Origin: Cellulomonas sp. PhB143
Lineage (GTDB): Bacteria > Actinomycetota > Actinomycetes > Actinomycetales > Cellulomonadaceae
NCBI RefSeq assembly: GCF_003752595.1
Contig: NZ_RKIJ01000015.1
Span: 62,001-126,000, forward strand
Direction of reading: 5' to 3'
DNA: 64,000 bases
The position numbers and the translations under genes were made by a program. A model generated the notes under the pieces. It was not told the DNA's origin. It saw nothing but the letters and a program-made list of their open reading frames with translations, and did not search any database. Positions 18,107 to 26,344 of this stretch are shown here, piece by piece (within the stretch, counting starts at the first letter, position 1; every line of letters begins with the position of its first letter).

Positions 18107-18826
18107 ATGACCGACCTCGTGCTCGACGGACTGTCCAACCTGCGCGACGTCGGCGGCATCCCGACGCCCCGCGGGCCGGTGCGCCACGGCGTCCTGCTCC
18201 GCTCGGACTCGCTGGCGTCGCTGACGGCCGCGGGGCGGGCGGCGCTCGCGTCCGGGCCGGTCGGCTACGTCGTGGACATGCGCAGCCGGGGCGAGACCGA
18301 GGCGATGCCGGGCTGGCCGGCCGACGCCCCGCACCCGCGGCTCGTGCCGCTGCCGATGCTCGAGGGGTCGGTCCAGCAGCTGACGACGCTGCCGTCGCTG
18401 GAGTCGATCTACCGCGACCTGCTGGCCGGCGCGGGCGAGGGCTTCGCGCGGACGGCGGCGCTGGTCGCGGAGGGGCCCGAGGCGGTGCTCGTGCACTGCA
18501 CCGCGGGCAAGGACCGCACGGGGGTCGCGACTGCGCTGGTGCTGCTCGCCGTCGACGCCGACCGCGACGCGGTGCTCACCGACTACGCGGCGTCGACCGG
18601 CAATCTCGGCGGCGCGTGGCGCGACCGGATGGTCGCCGGGATCCAGCGCATGGGCGTCGAGCTGACGCCGCAGGTCGAGGCGCTGCTCGTGGGCACGGAC
18701 CCCGAGGGCCTCGACCGCGTGCTCGGGGAGGTCGAGGCGGAGCACGGCAGCGTCCTGGGCTACCTGCGGGCGCACGGGCTCACCGACGCCCAGGCGTCGG
18801 CGCTGCGCGAGCGGCTGGTCGGCTGA
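18107..18826 (+). CDS. Tyrosine/dual-specificity protein phosphatase (PtpB-like)
   Basis: Predicted 239 residues. The P-loop HCTAGKDRTGVATA (around residues 129-142) is the CxxxxxR active site of the PtpB/lipid-phosphatase-like group, where the AGKDRT variant is characteristic. NLRDVGGIPTPRGPVRHGVLLRSDSL at the N-terminus is also typical. It dephosphorylates phosphotyrosine or phosphoinositides and is probably cytosolic. ATG 18107 is chosen over an in-frame ATG at 18059 because GGAAGCGGAG precedes it and homologues start at NLRDVGG. A palindrome-rich stretch follows the stop. Confidence 0.88.
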   Translation: MTDLVLDGLSNLRDVGGIPTPRGPVRHGVLLRSDSLASLTAAGRAALASGPVGYVVDMRSRGETEAMPGWPADAPHPRLVPLPMLEGSVQQLTTLPSLESIYRDLLAGAGEGFARTAALVAEGPEAVLVHCTAGKDRTGVATALVLLAVDADRDAVLTDYAASTGNLGGAWRDRMVAGIQRMGVELTPQVEALLVGTDPEGLDRVLGEVEAEHGSVLGYLRAHGLTDAQASALRERLVG

Positions 18827-18840
18827 CGGGCTCCCCACTT

Positions 18841-18960
18841 GTCGGCCGGATCTGCGATCTGGGCCGACAGATGACGCGCTCGGCGGTTCCCTCAGGGGCC
18901 GAACGCGCCATCTGTCGGTCGGATCGGCTCCGTGGGCCGACAGATGACGCGCTCGGCGGT
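18841..18960. repeat. Palindrome array after the phosphatase gene (27-bp direct repeats with interleaved hairpins)
   Basis: A 27-bp sequence beginning GGGCCGACAGATGACG and ending CTCGGCGGT occurs at 18861-18887 and again, identical, at 18934-18960. Each copy closes a hairpin: GTCGGCC..GGATC-TGC-GATC..GGCCGAC at 18841-18868, and CATCTGTCGG (18909-18918) with CCGACAGATG (18937-18946). The end of the first copy can also pair with GGCCGAACGCGCCATCTG at 18897-18914, so alternative folds exist. It lies between convergent genes. Read on the minus strand it begins CACCGCCGAGCGCGTCATCTG, the same CCGCCGAG opening as the 65-bp palindromes elsewhere in this window. Confidence 0.75.
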
Positions 18961-19018
18961 GGTCGGTGGGCGGTGAGCGGTGGTCGGTGGGCGGTGGTCG
19001 GTGGGGACGGTGGGCGGA
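18958..19018. repeat. G-rich tandem repeats of a GGTGGTCGGTGGGC unit
   Basis: Around four degenerate copies of a ~14-bp unit with runs of two to four G on the plus strand fill the space between the palindrome array and the dinB-type stop at 19022. The density of G runs makes a G-quadruplex possible on the plus strand and in RNA reading through from the phosphatase gene. No coding role is seen. Confidence 0.6.
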
Positions 19019-19021
19019 CCG

Positions 19022-19537
19022 CTACAGGTCGTCCGGCCCGAGGCCGGTACGGCCGTCGATCAGCTCGCGGGCGGCGTCCAGGTGGCCCAGGTGCCGGGCG
19101 GTCTCCTCGATCATGTGCAGGACGACGGCGCGCAGGTCCGGGACCTGCCCCGGGCCCGCGCCCTCGTGCCGGCCCCGCGGGGGCGTCTCGAGCGGCGTCG
19201 TGGCCAGCAGGACGTTCGCCCGCCGGATCTGCTCGCGGTAGAAGGCGAAGACGGCGTCGGGGGACCGGGTCGTGGTGAACGGCCCGCCCGGGTCGGGCGA
19301 CCCCGGCGAGGGCGGCGGTGGCGCGAGGTCCAGCGCGACCCCCTGGAACCAGTGGCGCTCGGCGAACCCGAGGTGCTCGATCATGCCGAGCGGGGTCCAG
19401 CCGGACGGGAGGACGGGCTCGACGAGCTGACGGTCGTCGAGGCCGGAGACGATCTCGAACGCCCGGCCGCGCTGCGCGTCGAGCAGCGCGAGGAGCGCGG
19501 CGTCCTGGTCCGTCGCCGCCCGGGTGCCGGTCGTCAC
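19022..19537 (-). CDS. DinB/MSMEI-type metal-binding hydrolase-fold protein
   Basis: Predicted 171 residues from GTG 19537, which overlaps the SRPBCC stop by 4 nt. The four-helix DinB_2-type fold is suggested by LPSGWTPLGMIEHLGFAERHWFQG (first metal His region) and VVLHMIEETARHLGHLDAARELIDG (HxxxH pair near the C-terminus). Members bind a divalent metal and often act as thiol transferases, though many are uncharacterised. It is the last gene of an ArsR-controlled operon, a common actinobacterial arrangement with SRPBCC proteins. Confidence 0.8.
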   Translation of the reverse strand: MTTGTRAATDQDAALLALLDAQRGRAFEIVSGLDDRQLVEPVLPSGWTPLGMIEHLGFAERHWFQGVALDLAPPPPSPGSPDPGGPFTTTRSPDAVFAFYREQIRRANVLLATTPLETPPRGRHEGAGPGQVPDLRAVVLHMIEETARHLGHLDAARELIDGRTGLGPDDL

Positions 19538-20049
19538 GAGAGGTCCTCCGCGAGCCGGCGGTAGTGCGGGGCCAGCTCGGCCCAGCGGCTCCTCCAGTCG
19601 CCGGCCGGCCGGTCGGCGAGGTGCGCGGCGAGGTCCTCCACGTGCGCCTGCCAGCCCGCCCCGTGCGCGGCGACCTCGGGCAGGGAGAAGCCCCGCTCCT
19701 CGACCACCAGGCGGGTGTGGTCGCCGTCGGCGCTGAGCCAGGCCTCGATGACCGTCTCCTCGGGCTCGCCCGGGCACATGGACAGCACGAGGTGGTGCGG
19801 GCGCTCGCAGACGTCGACGCGCCCGGGGCCGTCCCAGCTGCTGGTGAAGCGCGCGTGGAAGGTCCCGCCGAGACGGAGGTCGCCCGTCACCTCGGCGATC
19901 CATCGGCTGAGCCGGTCGGGCTCGGTGAGGGCGGTCCACAGGTCCTCGACGTCGGTGGCGTAGCGGTCCTCCATCCGGACCACCCCCGTCCCGTCCGCGG
20001 TCCGCAGGCTGCCGATGGTGCGGTGGTTCGTGCGGGTCTCGTCGCTCAT
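19534..20049 (-). CDS. SRPBCC/AHSA1-family protein
   Basis: Predicted 171 residues. VVRMEDRYATDVEDLWTALTEPDRLSRWIAEVTGDLRLGG is the start of the AHSA1 helix-grip fold, which binds hydrophobic ligands or client proteins. Start ATG overlaps the arsR stop (ATGA) and its own stop overlaps the DinB-type start (GTGA), so the three genes are translationally coupled. ArsR-AHSA1 operons are widespread and mostly unstudied. No catalytic residues are obvious. Confidence 0.87.
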   Translation of the reverse strand: MSDETRTNHRTIGSLRTADGTGVVRMEDRYATDVEDLWTALTEPDRLSRWIAEVTGDLRLGGTFHARFTSSWDGPGRVDVCERPHHLVLSMCPGEPEETVIEAWLSADGDHTRLVVEERGFSLPEVAAHGAGWQAHVEDLAAHLADRPAGDWRSRWAELAPHYRRLAEDLS

Positions 20050-20372
20050 GCCGTGCTCCTTCGCTCGTGCTTTCCCCGTGCGACCTCGGTGTGCAGTGCG
20101 TCCGCGCGCTGCTCCCACAGCGCCCGGTACCGGCCGAGCCACTCCTCCACCTCGGCGAGCGGCTCGGGGCGGATGCTGTAGACGCGCCACTGCGCGTCGT
20201 GGGCCACGTCGACGAGCCCCGCCTCGCGGAGCACCCGCAGGTGGCGTGAGACCCCCGGGCGGGCGATCGGCAGGATCGCGGCCAGCTCGCCGACGGTCGC
20301 CGGGCCGGCCAGCAGGGCCTCCATGACGGTCCGCCGGCTCTGGTCGGCCAGGGCCCGCAGTGCAGCTTCCAT
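20046..20372 (-). CDS. ArsR-family transcriptional repressor
   Basis: Predicted 108 residues with a winged helix (ALADQSRRTVMEALLAGPATVGELAAILPIARPGVSRHLRVLREAGLVDVAHDAQWRVYSI). It lacks the CxC metal site of ArsR/SmtB sensors, so it belongs to the group that pairs with AHSA1 proteins and senses an unknown signal. It is first in the arsR-SRPBCC-DinB operon. No ribosome site is present; a -10 box 6 nt before ATG 20372 implies leaderless translation. The large operator over its own promoter predicts autorepression. Confidence 0.9.
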   Translation of the reverse strand: MEAALRALADQSRRTVMEALLAGPATVGELAAILPIARPGVSRHLRVLREAGLVDVAHDAQWRVYSIRPEPLAEVEEWLGRYRALWEQRADALHTEVARGKHERRSTA

Positions 20373-20378
20373 GGTTTG

Positions 20379-20414
20379 AATGTACCCGTGCTGGTACGTA
20401 CCTGTCCAGGTACA
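20379..20414 (-). promoter_or_regulatory. Leaderless arsR promoter fully covered by a double inverted-repeat operator
   Basis: Minus-strand promoter: TGGACA (20408-20403), 18-nt spacer, TACATT (20384-20379), six nucleotides, then ATG 20372. Over it lies TGTACC-N6-GGTACGTACC-N6-GGTACA (20381-20414), symmetric about 20397.5. It reads as two adjacent GTACC-N6-GGTAC sites, room for two ArsR dimers blocking both promoter elements. The architecture is directly visible; binding by this ArsR is inferred. Confidence 0.75.
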
Positions 20415-20452
20415 TGCGAGATCGCGCCGTGCCCGCGCTCCCGCGGCGGGCG

Positions 20453-23400
20453 TCACCAGCCGCCGGGCGCCAGCACCTTGCGGATCCGCTTCTCGCTGAC
20501 GGGGCCGTCGGTGCCGAGCTGCTGCGCGAACAGCGAGACGCGCAGCTCCTCGATCTGCCAGCGCACGTCGGCGAGCTCGGCGGCCCGCGCGGCGTCGGGC
20601 GGGCCGGCGGCGTACGCGGCGCGCGCCTTCGCGTACGCGTCCTCGACGTCGTGCACCCGCCACGCCAGCTCGGCGTCGCGGTTCGGGTTCGCCGCGGCCC
20701 GCTCCACGCGGTACGACGCCGCGCGCAGGTACCGGGTCAGGTGCCGCAGCCGCTCGGGCGGGGTCTCGGCCACGAACCCCACGTCGACCAGCGCGGCGAC
20801 CTGGTCGCGGACGTCGGTCAGCGCGTTCAGCAGCGCCAGGCTGTTCGCCGAGCGGATCTCGCCCTCCAGCGTCCGGCTCGCGGTCAGAGCGGCGACGACG
20901 TGCCCGACGACGGTGTGCACCTCGTCCTCGATCCCGCGGCGGACGCCGTCGCGCGCCGCCCGGTAGGCGTCGGCGTCCGTGATCGTGGCGGCGTCCGCGA
21001 CGCTCCCCGGGGCGCCCGAGGTCAGCGCCGCCACCGCGGCGAGCTGCAGGTCCGCGACGAGGTCCGCCGTCGTCCGGTACGGGCTCGCGGCGAGGGTCAG
21101 CGACTGCGTGCCGCTCCAGCGCGACGTGATGCGCCCGTCGGAGAGCGCGCACTCGGTGACGAGCAGCCGCCGCACGCCCCGCACGTGCTGCGCACCGCGG
21201 GTCCGCGCGTCGGCGAGCACCCGCAGCGCGACGCCGGGCCGGCCCTTGGCGTCGGGCTCCTCCACCAGCGCGGGGAACCCCCGCACGACGGTCCCGCCGC
21301 CGAGGTCCGTGCTCACCTCGTCGGGCAGCGCGCCCCCGGGCAGCCCCTCGGGCCAGGTCCGCAGCCCTACCTGCTCGGCGACCACGACGTGCGCCGCGCC
21401 GCCGGACGGCGCGGCGGAGGCCGGGCCGGCGGCGCGGTCGCCCGGGTCGCGGGGGGTGGCTGGCGACGAGGAGTCGAAGGACGTCGAGGCCGCCTGTTGC
21501 GACCGCCGCCCACCGTCGGAAGGTGACGTGGCGGCCAGTCCGAGCCCCTCGGCGGCGGCCGCCCCGGAACCCGAGCTCGACCGAGCCGCCTCGGCGAGCG
21601 CGCGGCCGACGGCTCCGCGGACGGCCGTGCGCACGGCGGCCTCGGCCTGCGGTGCGAGCCGGCGCCGGAGCGCGAGGAGGTCCTTGGACTCGTCGAGCGC
21701 GATCGTCTCGCCCGCCGCGCCGCGCGGCTCGGTGACGCGGAACGTCATGCGCAGGTGCGCCGGGAGCCGCTCGGCGGCCCCGTCCCACGCGGCGTCGGGC
21801 ACGACGACGTCCCGCAGCGCCCGGACCGCGCGGGTGAAGGCGGACCGGAACGACTCGGCCATGTCGCCGGCCCGGGCCATGTCCTCCCAGGCGGGCGTGT
21901 TCTGGCGCAGCCAGCCGACGACGTCCCGCGCGACGTCGGGCGCGGGCACGAGCTGGACGCGCACGGCCTTGGGCAGGGAGCGGATCGTCGCGGTGGCGAG
22001 CTCGTCGAGCAGGCCGGGCACCATCCAGTCGAACCCGTCCGGCGCGACGCGGTTGAGCACCGCCACGGGGATGTGCACTGTCACGCCGTCGGCATCGGTC
22101 CCCGGCTGGAACTGGTAGGTGAGCGGCAGGGTCAGGTCGCCCTGCTGCCACGCCTGCGGGAACTGGGAGGTGTCGACCTGCTCGGCCTCGGGCACGAGCT
22201 GGTCGAGCGTGAAGGTCAGCAGGTCGGGCGTCTCCCGACGCGCCGTCCGCCACCACCGGTCGAAGTGGGCGGCCGAGACGACGTCGTCGGGCACGCGCTC
22301 GTCGTAGAAGTCGAACAGGGCGTCGTCGTCCACGACGAGCCCGCGCCGGCGCGACCGGGCCTCGAGCTCCGCGGCCTCCTCGAGCAGGCGCTGGTTCTCG
22401 GCGAAGAACGCGTGGTGCGTCGTCCACTCGCCCTGGACGAGCGCGTGGCGCAGGAACATCTCGCGCGCCGCCTCCGGGTCGACCTTCGCGTACAGGACCT
22501 TGCGGTCGCTGACGATCGGGACCCCGTACAGCAGCACCTTCTCGAGCGCCTGGGCGGCGCCGCGCTTCGTGGACCAGTACGGGTCCGAGTACGTGCGCCG
22601 GGCGAGCGGGCCGGCGAGGGACTCGGCCCACTCGGGGTCGATGCGCGCGACGTCGCGGCCCCACAGCCGGCTGGTCTCGACGAGCTCGCCCGCCATCACC
22701 CACGCCGGCGGCTTCTTCGACAGCGGCGACCCGGGGAAGATCGCGAACCGCGCCCCGCGGGCGCCCAGGTACTCGTTGCGCGCCTGCTTCTTCGCACGCC
22801 GCACCGCCTGCTCGCGGGCCGGCCCCTTGAGGTGCGCGAAGCTCGACGCCTTGAGCTCGTTGGTCTCCTGCATGCCGATCTGGGAGAGCAGCCCCGCGAG
22901 GATCGAGCGGTGGATGGCGTCGTCGTCCCAGAGGTGGCGCAGCTCGGGCGTCTCGCCGGCCGGGCGGGCCTCTCCCACCGGGCGGGCGGTGCTGCGCTCG
23001 GTGGTGTGCGACAGGTCGATGCCCAGCGGGCGCCCCATCTCGCGCAGCTGGCCGACGACGTCCTGCCACTCGCGCACCCGCAGGAAGTTGATCATCTCGG
23101 CCTTGCACAGCCGCCGGAACGCCGATGACGACAGCTCGCGCTGCTGCGTGCGCACGTACTCCCAGAGGTTGAGGTAGCTGAGGAAGTCGGAGCGGCCGTC
23201 CGCGAACCGGCGGTGCAGCTCGTCGGCGCGCTCGCGCTGCTCCGCGGGACGTTCCCGGGGGTCCTGGATCGACAGGGCGGCGGCGACGATCGCCACCTCC
23301 CGGGCCACGCCGTGCTTCGATCCCTCCCAGATCATCCGGGCCAGGCGCGGGTCCATCGGCAGCCGGGCGAGCACCCGCCCGGTCTCCGTCAGGCGCTGGC

Positions 23401-25033
23401 GCGCGCCGCCGTCGCGGGGAGAGCTCGCCTCCAGCGCGCCGAGCTCGGTGAGGAGCTGGACGCCGTCGCGCACCGCGCGCGTGTCCGGGGGCTCGACGAA
23501 GGGGAACTGCGCGACGTCGTCGGGCGTCGCGACGACCCCGACGGCGATCATCTGCAGCAGCACGGACGCGAGCGACGTGCGCAGGATCTCGGGCTCGGTG
23601 AACTCGGGGCGGGACTCGAAGTCCTCCTGGGAGTACAGCCGGACCGCGATACCGTCCGCGACGCGCCCGGAGCGCCCGGAGCGCTGGTTCGCGCTGGCCT
23701 GGGCGATCGGCTCGATCGGCAGGCGCTGCACCTTCGTGGCCTTGGAGTAGCGCGAGATCCGCGCCGTGCCGGGGTCGATGACGTAGTGGATGCCGGGGAC
23801 GGTCAGCGACGTCTCGGCGACGTTGGTCGCCAGGACGATGCGTCGCGAGCGGTGCGACTGGAAGACGCGGTGCTGCTCGGCGGCGCTCAGCCGCGAGTAC
23901 AGGGGCAGGATCTCGACGTGGTCGGGGCGGCGGGCGTCGCGGGCGCGCTCCCCGAGCCAGGACTCCAGCGCGTCCTGGGCGTCGTGGATCTCGCGCTCGC
24001 CGGAGAGGAACACGAGGATGTCGCCGGGCCCCTCGGCCATGAGCTCCTGCGCGGCCTCGACGATGCCGGTGACGAGGTCGCGCTCCTCCTTGCGCGCCCG
24101 GCCGGTCCCCGCGTCGTCGGGCACGAGCGGGCGGTAGCGGATCTCGACGGGGAACGTGCGGCCGGTGACCTCGATGACCGGTGCGGTGCGGGGCTGCTCA
24201 CCCCCGGACCTGTCAGACTCTCGCCCCGCCAGGGCGGGGCCGGAGTCTGACAGGTCGGCGGGCGACGGTGCCGGGAGCGGGCCGCCGGGCGCGAAGTGCC
24301 GCGCGAAGCGCGCGGAGTCGATCGTCGCCGAGGTGATCACGACCTTGAGGTCGGGGCGCCGCGGCAGCAGCCGGGTGAGGTACCCGAGCAGGAAGTCGAT
24401 GTTCAGCGAGCGCTCGTGCGCCTCGTCGATGATCAGCGTGTCGTACGCGAGCAGCTCCGGGTCGCGCTGGATCTGCGCGAGCAGGATCCCGTCCGTCATC
24501 ACCTTGACGAGCGTGCGCTCGGACGACTGGTCCGTGAACCGCACCTGGTAGCCGACGATCTCCCCGAGGGGGACGTCGGAGCTCCCGTAGATCTCCTCGT
24601 TGATCCGCTCCGCGACGGAGCGCGCCGCGATCCGCCGCGGCTGCGTGTGCCCGATCTGCCCCTCGCGGCCCCGCCCGAGCTCGAGCGCGATCTTGGGCAG
24701 CTGCGTCGTCTTCCCGGACCCCGTCTCGCCGGCGACGATCACGACCTGGTGGTCGCGGATCGCGGCGGCGATGTCCTCGCGCCGCGCGGAGACGGGCAGC
24801 TGCTCGGGGTAGACGATCTCGGGGACGACGACGTCCCGCCGCGCCGCCGCGGCCTTCTCCAGCTGGGCGGCGCTCACCCGGGAGCGGGTCCCGCGCCCGT
24901 CGGCGGTCCGGGCACCGCGTCCGTCCTCGCGTCCGCCGCCCCGTCGTCCGCGTCCTGCCCGACGTCGGCCCGCGCCGCGCGCGGGTGCCCCGCCCTGGTC
25001 GGGGCGTGCGTCGGGACGAGGGTCGGTGCTCAC
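20453..25033 (-). CDS. hrpA: ATP-dependent RNA helicase HrpA
   Basis: Predicted 1526 residues from GTG 25033. DEAH-box motifs are complete: GETGSGKTTQLPK (~100), TQPRRIAARSVAERI, DEAHERSLNIDFLLGYL (~200), SATID, then SGEREIHDAQDAL, NVAETSLTVPGIHYVIDPG and QRSGRSGRVADGIAVRLYS. The long C-terminal region with the DUF3418-type HrpA tail (LDELATATIRSLPKAVR) distinguishes it from HrpB. HrpA unwinds RNA and rescues stalled ribosomes in E. coli. At ~259-275 a 50-bp palindromic DNA element is inserted in frame after the SAT motif. The first ~60 residues are Arg/Gly-rich. Longer than E. coli HrpA (1300 residues). Confidence 0.93.
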   Translation of the reverse strand: MSTDPRPDARPDQGGAPARGAGRRRAGRGRRGGGREDGRGARTADGRGTRSRVSAAQLEKAAAARRDVVVPEIVYPEQLPVSARREDIAAAIRDHQVVIVAGETGSGKTTQLPKIALELGRGREGQIGHTQPRRIAARSVAERINEEIYGSSDVPLGEIVGYQVRFTDQSSERTLVKVMTDGILLAQIQRDPELLAYDTLIIDEAHERSLNIDFLLGYLTRLLPRRPDLKVVITSATIDSARFARHFAPGGPLPAPSPADLSDSGPALAGRESDRSGGEQPRTAPVIEVTGRTFPVEIRYRPLVPDDAGTGRARKEERDLVTGIVEAAQELMAEGPGDILVFLSGEREIHDAQDALESWLGERARDARRPDHVEILPLYSRLSAAEQHRVFQSHRSRRIVLATNVAETSLTVPGIHYVIDPGTARISRYSKATKVQRLPIEPIAQASANQRSGRSGRVADGIAVRLYSQEDFESRPEFTEPEILRTSLASVLLQMIAVGVVATPDDVAQFPFVEPPDTRAVRDGVQLLTELGALEASSPRDGGARQRLTETGRVLARLPMDPRLARMIWEGSKHGVAREVAIVAAALSIQDPRERPAEQRERADELHRRFADGRSDFLSYLNLWEYVRTQQRELSSSAFRRLCKAEMINFLRVREWQDVVGQLREMGRPLGIDLSHTTERSTARPVGEARPAGETPELRHLWDDDAIHRSILAGLLSQIGMQETNELKASSFAHLKGPAREQAVRRAKKQARNEYLGARGARFAIFPGSPLSKKPPAWVMAGELVETSRLWGRDVARIDPEWAESLAGPLARRTYSDPYWSTKRGAAQALEKVLLYGVPIVSDRKVLYAKVDPEAAREMFLRHALVQGEWTTHHAFFAENQRLLEEAAELEARSRRRGLVVDDDALFDFYDERVPDDVVSAAHFDRWWRTARRETPDLLTFTLDQLVPEAEQVDTSQFPQAWQQGDLTLPLTYQFQPGTDADGVTVHIPVAVLNRVAPDGFDWMVPGLLDELATATIRSLPKAVRVQLVPAPDVARDVVGWLRQNTPAWEDMARAGDMAESFRSAFTRAVRALRDVVVPDAAWDGAAERLPAHLRMTFRVTEPRGAAGETIALDESKDLLALRRRLAPQAEAAVRTAVRGAVGRALAEAARSSSGSGAAAAEGLGLAATSPSDGGRRSQQAASTSFDSSSPATPRDPGDRAAGPASAAPSGGAAHVVVAEQVGLRTWPEGLPGGALPDEVSTDLGGGTVVRGFPALVEEPDAKGRPGVALRVLADARTRGAQHVRGVRRLLVTECALSDGRITSRWSGTQSLTLAASPYRTTADLVADLQLAAVAALTSGAPGSVADAATITDADAYRAARDGVRRGIEDEVHTVVGHVVAALTASRTLEGEIRSANSLALLNALTDVRDQVAALVDVGFVAETPPERLRHLTRYLRAASYRVERAAANPNRDAELAWRVHDVEDAYAKARAAYAAGPPDAARAAELADVRWQIEELRVSLFAQQLGTDGPVSEKRIRKVLAPGGW
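24207..24256. repeat. 50-bp palindromic element inserted in frame inside hrpA
   Basis: Arms GACCTGTCAGACTC (24207-24220) and GAGTCTGACAGGTC (24243-24256) are perfect 14-bp complements. Within them GCCCCGCC (24223-24230) and GGCGGGGC (24233-24240) form a second perfect stem around a 2-nt loop. In the hrpA frame it encodes part of PADLSDSGPALAGRESDRSG, between the SAT motif and the conserved EVTGRTFPVEI strand. Such length and perfection are not expected from coding constraint. Like the 65-bp palindromes, on the hrpA strand it is preceded by CGCCGA. Confidence 0.75.
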
Positions 25034-25092
25034 GGTCGTCCATTCTCGCAAGGGGGCGCAAGCGAGATGTCGGGCACCGGGCGATGCGTCGT

Positions 25093-25632
25093 TCAGCCGG
25101 CCTCGGTCTGCCCGCGCAGGGCGTCCAGGTGGTCGGAGAGCTCGGTCAGGCTGCCGGGGACGGGCGTCCCCGAGCCGGCGACCTGGTCGGTCGCGTGGTG
25201 CAGCTCGGCCCACGCGGCCTCGAGGGCGACCTGCGCGTCGGCGATCTCGACGGTGGCGCGGCCCAGGAGGTCCTCGGTGGAGCGGGCGGCGTCGGACGCG
25301 CTGGTCAGCGCGGTCCCCGCCTGCTCCGAGGCGGCGGCGGCCGACTCGACCGCGCTGGAGACCATCGCGCGCAGGGTCCCGCCGAGGCTGCGCGCGTCGG
25401 TGCGCGCAGCGGCGAGGTTCGCGGAGATGGCGTCGGTCTGCGAGCGCGCCGCGGCGATGACCTGGTGGACGGATCCGGTGGTCGCGGCGGAGGTGCCCGC
25501 GAAGGGGATCATGGAGGCGATCGCGAAGAGCCCGGCGGCGGCGAACCGTGTCGTGGCGCGCGATCCCGAGGCGCGCTCGGCCCGGGGGCCCGTGCCTCGT
25601 GAGGTAGACGTCGATGTCATGTCCGACAGCAT
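25093..25632 (-). CDS. Secreted alpha-helical protein of unknown function
   Basis: Predicted 179 residues. A basic N-terminus and the hydrophobic stretch FAAAGLFAIASMIPFAGTSAA suggest a signal peptide or anchor. The mature part is Ala/Thr/Ser-rich and helical with coiled-coil spacing (SQTDAISANLAAARTDARSLGGTLRAMVSSAVESAAAASEQAG). I do not recognise the family. ATG 25632 is listed; ATG 25620 is an equally possible start, and neither has a clear ribosome site. It neighbours a coiled-coil lipoprotein on the same strand and may share its promoter. Confidence 0.65.
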   Translation of the reverse strand: MLSDMTSTSTSRGTGPRAERASGSRATTRFAAAGLFAIASMIPFAGTSAATTGSVHQVIAAARSQTDAISANLAAARTDARSLGGTLRAMVSSAVESAAAASEQAGTALTSASDAARSTEDLLGRATVEIADAQVALEAAWAELHHATDQVAGSGTPVPGSLTELSDHLDALRGQTEAG

Positions 25633-25668
25633 GGGCCACCAACCTGGACGGAAACAGGGAGCTGGATC

Positions 25669-26175
25669 TCAGGACCGCGCGTCCTGGACCTCCGTGCTCA
25701 GCTCGTCGACCTGGCCGTGCAGGTCGTCCAGCCGGTCACCGAGCCCGGGGTCGGCGTCGGCCGCGCCCTCGCGGACCTCGTCGAGCCGCGCGTCGGCGGA
25801 GTCGAGGGCGTCCTGGGCGTCGGCGAGCCGCTGCTCGGCGTCCGCGCGGGCGTCGCCCGTCGCCCCCTGGAGGTCGTCGAGCGCCGTCTGCGCCTGCTCC
25901 GCCGCGGTCTGGGCGTCGTCGACGGCGGTCTGGGTGCGGTCCCGGAGGTCGTCGGGCAGCGTGCCCAGCCGGTCCGCGAGGTCCTGCGCGGAGTCGGTGA
26001 TGTCGGAGACCTGGCTCTTCGCGTCGTCGAGCGCGGACTGCAGCCCGGACCCGTCGGGCAGGTCGTCCGTCGAGCAGCCTGCGGTGGCGAGGACGCCGAG
26101 GCTCAGGGGCACGGCGAGGGCCAGGGCGGTGACCGGGCGGACCGGCCTCCGGGGACGGCGGGAGGTGGAGTACAT
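25669..26175 (-). CDS. Coiled-coil lipoprotein
   Basis: Predicted 168 residues with a lipoprotein signal (RRPVRPVTALALAVPLSLGVLATAGC); the lipobox LATAGC places the lipidated Cys near residue 34. The mature part is a continuous acidic helix rich in Asp, Ala, Gln and Leu (DDAQTAAEQAQTALDDLQ, ADAEQRLADAQDALDSADARLDEV) with strong coiled-coil character, resembling Lpp-like tethers. Divergent from the VanY-domain protein across ~170 bp. Its function is unknown; a structural envelope role is plausible. Confidence 0.75.
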   Translation of the reverse strand: MYSTSRRPRRPVRPVTALALAVPLSLGVLATAGCSTDDLPDGSGLQSALDDAKSQVSDITDSAQDLADRLGTLPDDLRDRTQTAVDDAQTAAEQAQTALDDLQGATGDARADAEQRLADAQDALDSADARLDEVREGAADADPGLGDRLDDLHGQVDELSTEVQDARS

Positions 26176-26344
26176 TCCGACATCGTCGCACCGTCGCGTC
26201 GGTCACCGGGAGCCCCCTGTTGCCGGACGAGCCCGGCCGGGGTGAACTCGTGCGGAGCCGCACGTGACGTCTGGCACATTCGCCGCGAGAGGCGCACGCT
26301 GGTAACCGGGTCGACCAGGAGGAGTTCGGTTGGAGGCACGACCG

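Noticed and set aside
18841-18960. Possible minimal CRISPR array
   Set aside because: The two 27-bp repeats are separated by a sequence that itself pairs with them, there are only two, and no cas genes are present.
20453-23108. Overlapping minus-strand frame continuing from arsR into hrpA DNA as a long fusion
   Set aside because: The arsR frame upstream of ATG 20372 runs out of phase through hrpA and is Arg/Ala-rich noise; the promoter and operator mark the true start.
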